11,321 nt of DNA, from positions 1 through 11,321 of the forward strand of contig DPHE01000069.1 of assembly GCA_003521815.1 (NCBI GenBank), read 5' to 3'. The DNA is from Colwellia sp. (lineage in GTDB: Bacteria > Pseudomonadota > Gammaproteobacteria > Enterobacterales > Alteromonadaceae). Positions 7,761-11,321 of this stretch are shown piece after piece. Under the pieces are notes generated by a model, which was not told the DNA's origin, did no database searches, and worked only from the letters and a program-made list of their open reading frames with translations. How positions within the stretch are numbered: position 1 is the stretch's first letter; each line of letters begins with the position of its first letter. A program made the position numbers and the translations under genes.

Positions 7761-8177
7761 TTGATCATAATGATTCGATACACATACCTTTTCTCATATT
7801 TTCAGGTAATGAAGTACCAAATTGTAACTATCAGCATACGGTATAATTGTGACTATAAAACATATTTTGATATTTAAACAGATAGAGTAATTGATTACCG
7901 ATATTATTTTACCTTCAAAATTTACTGCAAGATTTATTTTTCAGAAAGTTTTTAATTTAATGGTTGATAGTAATAGGAACCATTAACGGGCAATAGTGAA
8001 AAATCAAATACGTTTATTGAAACATTGAGTCATGAATCTGAAATTATTGAATCAGTACACTCTAGCTGTGTTGGAATAGCTCGTGGTGAACAAGCATTGC
8101 GAGTATCATACTGAGAACATACAATATTACGTTGCAAGCTTCAGTAGCTTGCAGCAATTATCAACATAGGAATTATA
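7761..8177. other. 420-bp spacer without a recognisable gene
   Basis: AT-rich divergent spacer between the lipoprotein and DUF1653 genes. The plus strand has an open stretch of 44 codons ending at TGA around 8112-8116 (EPLTGNSEKSNTFIET, then ESEIIESVHSSCVGIARGEQ) without a start codon or RBS. I recognise no family in it, though its mixed composition is more protein-like than the surrounding AT-rich DNA, so it may be a gene remnant. The right end holds the hairpin described separately. No repeats were seen. Confidence 0.4.
8131..8155 (+). promoter_or_regulatory. 10-bp hairpin in the leader of the DUF1653 gene
   Basis: GTTGCAAGCT (8131-8140) and AGCTTGCAGC (8146-8155) form a 10-bp stem with one G-U pair and a five-base loop, TCAGT. 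The stem ends 22 bases before the ATG, just ahead of the TAGGA ribosome binding site. There is no T run after it, so it is not an intrinsic terminator. It could be an mRNA 5' structure or a DNA operator. Confidence 0.5.
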
Positions 8178-8387
8178 ATGATTAAATTAGGTAAGTATCA
8201 ACATTTCAAAGGTAATTATTATCAAGTGCTTCATCTTGCAAGGCATAGCGAAACTGAGGAAGCACTTGTTGTATATCACCCCCTTGATAGCAAAGGTGAT
8301 ATCTGGGTTCGGCCTTTAACAATGTTTAATGAAACAATTACCCGAGAAGGTAAGATTTTACAACGTTTTCAGTTTATCGAAGCATAG
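8178..8387 (+). CDS. DUF1653 domain-containing protein
   Basis: Small cytoplasmic protein of 69 aa filled entirely by one DUF1653 domain. The signature is complete: GKYQHFKGNYYQVLHLARHS at the N-terminus, then ETEEALVVYHPL, then the WVRPLTMFNE block, in the usual order (G-x-Y-x-H-F-K-G-x-x-Y-x-V, ARHSET-E, WVRP-x-x-MF). Its length is typical of the single-domain family. The biochemical function is unknown; the fold resembles a small beta-barrel, so ligand or nucleic-acid binding is only a guess. The start is supported by TAGGA (8167-8171), 6 bases before ATG. It is preceded by a strong leader hairpin and is convergent with the acylphosphatase gene. Confidence 0.92.
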   Translation: MIKLGKYQHFKGNYYQVLHLARHSETEEALVVYHPLDSKGDIWVRPLTMFNETITREGKILQRFQFIEA

Positions 8388-8419
8388 TTTTAATATTTTT
8401 CTATGTGGTTGGCAAGCAG

Positions 8420-8689
8420 TTAGCTAATTGAAAAAAAGCTATGCTCTTGCCAGTCAACTTGCTTTTGTTGCATTTTAGTTACTTCTGCCCGTTCAGGTCC
8501 ATGCTTTAACCAAGCTAACATTTTATTTACATTTTCCTGCTGGCCTGACAAAAAAACTTCAACATCACCATCGGCTAAATTCCTAGCATAACCACTTAAG
8601 CCATAATCAATGGCTTTTTGCTGGCTAGATACTCTAAAATAAACACCTTGTACTTTGCCAGAAACATGCACAATATAACTAACATTCAT
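8420..8689 (-). CDS. acyP: acylphosphatase
   Basis: Small cytoplasmic enzyme (89 aa, usual length about 90) that hydrolyses carboxyl-phosphate bonds of acyl phosphates such as acetyl phosphate, carbamoyl phosphate and 1,3-bisphosphoglycerate. Both signatures are present: GKVQGVYFR (11-19), whose Arg19 forms the phosphate cradle, and GYARNLADGDVEV (33-45), whose Asn37 positions the attacking water. The remainder, VFLSGQQENVNKMLAWLKHG then PERAEVTKM, is the second beta-alpha-beta unit typical of the fold. Normal families often have GVGFR or GVWFR; Tyr at that place is an accepted variant. The RBS is weak (AAAGAG). It lies downstream of hinT on the same strand (157 bp gap), which may or may not be one transcript. 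Confidence 0.95.
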   Translation of the reverse strand: MNVSYIVHVSGKVQGVYFRVSSQQKAIDYGLSGYARNLADGDVEVFLSGQQENVNKMLAWLKHGPERAEVTKMQQKQVDWQEHSFFSIS

Positions 8690-8846
8690 TATTTTTACTC
8701 TTTTTATTATTAATCTAAAGTGAGTATAGACGGTTAAAGACAGAACAGAAGAAAAGTCATTAACTTAAGTATCGTTAGTCACGATTAAGCACACGGTTTT
8801 TAAGCGTGATGGTAACCCTCTCACGTATTTATCAGTCGAGAGTTGA

Positions 8847-9197
8847 TTAGATTGATAGCATAGCACCTAGTCTCTGTCCACCGAGTAAATGCATATGAAT
8901 GTGAGACACTTCTTGTCCGCCATCTGCATTGCAATTTATAATCAAGCGATAACCATTTTCGGCAATGCCTTCTTGTTTAGCGAGTTTTTTCGCCACACTG
9001 ATCATTCGTCCCATCGTTAACTCGTCGGCATCAGTTACCTCATTAATTGTTGCTATATGCTTATTAGGTACAATTAAAATATGAGTACTCACTCTAGGCG
9101 ATATATCTCTAAAAGCACTAACTAACTCATCTTGATATAAAAGTGGGGTTGGAATTTCTTGTCTAATAATTTTAGAAAAAATTGTTTCTTCAGACAT
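8847..9197 (-). CDS. hinT: HinT-type purine nucleoside phosphoramidase (HIT family)
   Basis: Histidine-triad hydrolase that cleaves adenosine 5'-phosphoramidates and acyl-AMP adducts such as lysyl-AMP formed by lysyl-tRNA synthetase. The protein is 116 aa (E. coli HinT 119) and starts MSEETIFSKIIRQEIPTPLL, the standard N-terminus. The HIT motif is HIHMHLLGG (99-107), with H101 the expected nucleophile. The purine-contacting strand AFRDISPRVSTHILIVPNKH (29-48), the GYRLIINCNADGGQEVSH segment and the QRLGAML end all match. It is cytoplasmic and usually dimeric. The RBS is weak (GAG about 8 bases before ATG). The gene's upstream side faces the decayed region, and an orphan hairpin with a T run lies 57-79 bp upstream. 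Confidence 0.96.
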   Translation of the reverse strand: MSEETIFSKIIRQEIPTPLLYQDELVSAFRDISPRVSTHILIVPNKHIATINEVTDADELTMGRMISVAKKLAKQEGIAENGYRLIINCNADGGQEVSHIHMHLLGGQRLGAMLSI

Positions 9198-9253
9198 AAA
9201 CTACTCGTGGATTAGAAAACTTAGGAATAGTTTACGTTAAAAAAAATGGCGAC

Positions 9254-9276
9254 AAAACCATTACCATGGTTTTTTT
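9254..9276 (+). terminator. terminator-like hairpin without an obvious gene to end
   Basis: AAAACCAT (9254-9261) and ATGGTTTT (9266-9273) form a perfect 8-bp stem with loop TACC, followed on the plus strand by more T (to 9276). It has the form of an intrinsic terminator, but the nearest upstream plus-strand gene ends at 8387. It may be a remnant, block read-through into hinT antisense, or act in the hinT leader. Confidence 0.45.
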
Positions 9277-9377
9277 GAGAAAATTCACACTGCTCAATCA
9301 CTTTTATTGACCTGAATCAACACAAAGTCAACTCAATTTATGGCATGCTAATATTATTGGTTACTTAACGCATTCAT

Positions 9378-9393
9378 CCAATCCGTGGATTGG
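9378..9393. repeat. 16-bp perfect palindrome before the decayed amidohydrolase-like gene
   Basis: CCAATCCGTGGATTGG has 7-bp arms around GT. It sits 8 bp upstream of the old ATG at 9401, overlapping where the RBS would be. This is the place and form of a repressor operator or a small hairpin. No known regulator motif is recognised. Confidence 0.45.
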
Positions 9394-9400
9394 TGAAAAT

Positions 9401-10276
9401 ATGAAAATAGACTTTAACGAGATCAACTATCTACAAGATCCAAATTGGTAAGATTTACATGCTGATTATGAACAGTTTTTATTATCAATGATTGGTCCAA
9501 CAGTTATTGATATTACTGGCTTGAAGACCAAGAGATGTCGGGTGATCACGACACTTTTACAAGGTAGTGAACCTTCTGGTTTAATCGTATTGCACCGTTG
9601 GCTAACGACAGGAAATGTAAAAGAGCTTCCCAATACCAATTTACGTTTTATTATTTACTCCGTAGAAGCCGCTTGTGTCAAACCATTATTATCAAAACGA
9701 TTTGTTGACGGAAGATATCAACCGTTGTTTTGGTAATAAAGAGTATGATAAAATTCAAATAGAAAACCATGTAGGCATTTACGAAAGAGCACAATGAATT
9801 GTCCAGGCCATTAAAGATGTAAATCCTGAAATGGTGGTGGATCTTCACAATACACCTAACCCCTGCCCTACTTTTGCCATCAGTCCTAAAGTCACAGCAG
9901 AAACTATCTCACTAGCTTCCTTTTTTGCCAAACATTAGTTCTCTCTGATTTACAGCTTAGTTCACTAATGGAGCAAAAATTCTCTTGTCCATCTATTATG
10001 ATAGAGTGCGGTGGCCGTGTTGATTAATAAGCCCATGAGATTTCTTATGCTGGAATATGCCATATAGCAAACTATAAAGACATTAGCTATATTCAACCAG
10101 AAACATGTATTGAAATAATTTACTTACCCCTTAGAGTATAAGTTAGCGAAGGTGTCCATTTATCTTATGCTGAACATGATGAAGGTTATAGCGGCATAAC
10201 ACTTAAACATAATATAGACTGTGACAATTTTGGTGGCGCTAATAAAGGTGAAATGATTGCTTGTTCTACGTGGTAA
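9401..10276 (+). pseudogene. decayed succinylglutamate desuccinylase/aspartoacylase-like gene
   Basis: The remains of a zinc carboxypeptidase-like deacylase (AstE/AspA family) can be followed from MKIDFNEINYLQDPNW to CSTW over 292 codons. Recognisable blocks are MIGPTVIDITGL and TLLQGSEPSG (9551-9580), VEAACVKPLLSKR, EDINRCFGN (9711 on), VVDLHNTPNPCPTFAIS (9834 on) and MIECGGRVD (about 9998-10024). It is broken in many ways: stops at 9449 (TAA), 9795 (TGA), 9936 (TAG), 10025 and 10028 (double TAA) and 10139 (TAA); a frame change near 9708-9711 and a return near 9939-9947. The first zinc ligand is also lost, since the family HGNEPSG is QGSEPSG here (CAA at 9560-9562). All three stop types occur, so recoding is not credible. 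An intact member would remove acyl groups from amino acids. The degree of decay implies it has been dead for long. Confidence 0.88.
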
Positions 10277-10615
10277 AAAAACTAACAATCGGATTTAAAT
10301 AAAAATTTAAGTGCTTTACTATCTTGTTTATTCTAGCCTTAAAGTATAGCTATAGATAAATAAACCTAAATCTATTTCGGCCAGTATTTATCATCAAATT
10401 TTTTACCCTGATTTCTTGAGGCAATAGCGTAATATAAATATTCTATACGCATACAGCCTGTTATATTTTATTAAAAAAACGTGTAGTAATAAAGAATCTG
10501 GCGTATTTTGGCTACAACAAAATAAACACACACCGTTTAATCAAAAATAGACAAACCTTATCCGATCATCGGTTGGTATGGGTTAATTTAGAACTAATAA
10601 TATAGCAGAAAATAA
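10277..10615. other. 340-bp AT-rich spacer upstream of the phosphatase gene
   Basis: No open frame, tRNA or repeat is seen. It contains two short palindromes, TATAGCTATA (10345-10354) and CCGATCATCGG (10562-10572). The second lies 44-54 bp before the phosphatase ATG and could be an operator. I looked for a Pho box (two CTGTCAT-like direct repeats) and found only a single CTGTTAT-like half (about 10457), so PhoB control is not supported. Confidence 0.4.
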
Positions 10616-11321
10616 ATGAGACAATTGATACCACTTTTAGTACTTTCTTTAAGTACAACATCTTGTTTTAGCACCGTAACCGCTAAACAAGAAATGGCAC
10701 CTAAAAATATTATTATGGTCATTGGTGATGGTATGGGACCTGCCTACACCACCGCATATCGTTATTTTAGCGATAATCCAAAAACAGAAATGATTGAAAC
10801 AACTGTATTCGATCGACACTTAAAAGGTTTTTCTAGTACTTACCCTGCATCGGTTTCAGGCATAGTTACCGATTCAGCTGCCAGTGCTACCGCACTAGCA
10901 ACAGGAATAAAAAGCTACAATGGTGCTATCGGTGTTGATATAAATAAAAATGAACTTCAAACTGTATTGGAATGGTCAAAATTACAAGGTAAAAAAACGG
11001 GGATTGTTGTAACCTCACAAATTAACCATGCAACACCTGCGTCTTATCTAACTCATAATGAAAGCCGTAAAAACTATAATGCAATCGCTGATAGTTATTT
11101 AGATGATGGAATTAAGGCTGACTTATACTTCGGCGGTGGTTGGAAATATTTCATTCGTGAAGACAGACACTTAGTGGATGAATTTAAAGAAGCGGGATTT
11201 CATTACCTAGACAATTATCAAGACTTAATAAACTTACCTAATAATAAACCTGTTTTAGGACTGTTTGCTGATATAGGTCTACCTTGGGCATTAGATGATA
11301 CCAATAAGCACCGTTTATCAA
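10616..11321 (+). CDS. secreted alkaline phosphatase (3' part beyond window)
   Basis: N-terminal 235 residues of an alkaline phosphatase of the PhoA superfamily, a periplasmic or secreted phosphomonoesterase that releases phosphate from organic esters. Residues 1-23 are a Sec signal peptide with likely cleavage after VTA; the Cys17 context (TTSC) lacks the Leu of a normal lipobox. The mature part begins with KNIIMVIGDGMGPAYTTAYR, whose Asp38 is a metal ligand. The nucleophile motif is VTDSAASATALATG with Ser87, and TSQINHATPASYLTHNE (H138, T140) supplies further metal-site residues. These three blocks are in the family order and all intact. The second half, with the remaining Asp/His ligands, is outside the window. 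The start ATG 10616 is the first that keeps the signal peptide; the RBS is weak (AGAAAA). The spacing and lack of plus-strand neighbours suggest its own promoter. Confidence 0.94.
   Translation, partial: MRQLIPLLVLSLSTTSCFSTVTAKQEMAPKNIIMVIGDGMGPAYTTAYRYFSDNPKTEMIETTVFDRHLKGFSSTYPASVSGIVTDSAASATALATGIKSYNGAIGVDINKNELQTVLEWSKLQGKKTGIVVTSQINHATPASYLTHNESRKNYNAIADSYLDDGIKADLYFGGGWKYFIREDRHLVDEFKEAGFHYLDNYQDLINLPNNKPVLGLFADIGLPWALDDTNKHRLS

Noticed and set aside
8383..8405. CATAG/CTATG hairpin between the DUF1653 and acylphosphatase genes
   Set aside because: Only 5 AT-rich base pairs around a 13-base loop, which is expected by chance here.
8794..8825. CGTGA/TCACG hairpin after hinT as its terminator
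   Set aside because: Five-bp stem with an 11-base loop and no T run on the minus strand; too weak to annotate.
9488..9736. Stand-alone 82-residue gene starting MIGPTVIDITGL
   Set aside because: It is only the second fragment of the decayed deacylase: the family sequence continues upstream past the TAA at 9449 and downstream in another frame.
9449..10141. Stop codons in the deacylase-like gene as programmed recoding (selenocysteine, pyrrolysine or readthrough)
   Set aside because: TAA, TAG and TGA all occur, there are two frame changes as well, and an active-site His is lost. Decay explains all of it.
10616..10686. Lipobox at the start of the alkaline phosphatase (TTSC)
   Set aside because: The -3 position is Thr rather than Leu/Val/Ile, and a good signal peptidase I site (VTA) follows six residues later.
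1..11321. CRISPR array, insertion sequence, tRNA or rRNA, phage or defence genes
   Set aside because: I looked for regularly spaced repeats, terminal inverted repeats with transposase fragments, and cloverleaf or rRNA landmarks on both strands and saw none.

Overview
The window is AT-rich, with proteins typical of a marine, probably cold-adapted gammaproteobacterium. ProS and AlaA read almost residue for residue like the Escherichia coli proteins. The DUF1653, HinT, acylphosphatase and YbcJ-type genes, and the A/T-ending codons (TTA, AAA, GAA, AAT), fit the Alteromonadales, most likely Colwellia or a relative such as Thalassotalea. That placement is an inference from composition and protein resemblance; no 16S or other marker is present.

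Layout: (1) 1-1781, minus strand, an acyl-CoA dehydrogenase of the long (~600 aa) type whose last few residues run off the left edge. (2) 1970-2368, plus strand, a YbcJ-type S4 RNA-binding protein with an extra basic tail, divergent from the dehydrogenase. A FadR-like palindrome lies in the shared spacer. (3) 2393-2878, minus, a GNAT acetyltransferase. (4) 3140-4849, plus, proS, followed by a likely terminator. (5) 5050-6267, plus, alaA, convergent with (6) 6274-6891, minus, a yfbR-type nucleotidase in which the defining HD aspartate is Glu. (7) 6970-7134, minus, a possible worn-down relic of a Gfo/Idh/MocA-like gene. (8) 7174-7749, minus, a DUF4136 lipoprotein. (9) 8178-8387, plus, a DUF1653 protein with a strong hairpin in its leader. 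(10) 8420-8689, minus, acylphosphatase. (11) 8847-9197, minus, hinT. (12) 9401-10276, plus, a clearly dead aspartoacylase/succinylglutamate desuccinylase-like gene with six in-frame stop sites, two frame changes and a lost metal-binding His. (13) 10616 to the right edge, plus, the N-terminal half of an exported alkaline phosphatase.

How the genes work together: this is mostly a string of singly transcribed housekeeping genes (translation, alanine synthesis, nucleotide clean-up, fatty-acid oxidation, phosphate scavenging) with alternating strands and few operons. Only alaA next to yfbR is a recognisable conserved neighbourhood, also adjacent in E. coli. Gene decay is concentrated in 6900-8170 and 9200-10600.

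I found no CRISPR array, rRNA or tRNA gene, insertion sequence, phage gene, toxin-antitoxin pair or defence system. The best leads are the HD-to-HE nucleotidase, the orphan hairpins and palindromes, and the two gene relics. I do not see evidence for an undescribed multi-gene system.
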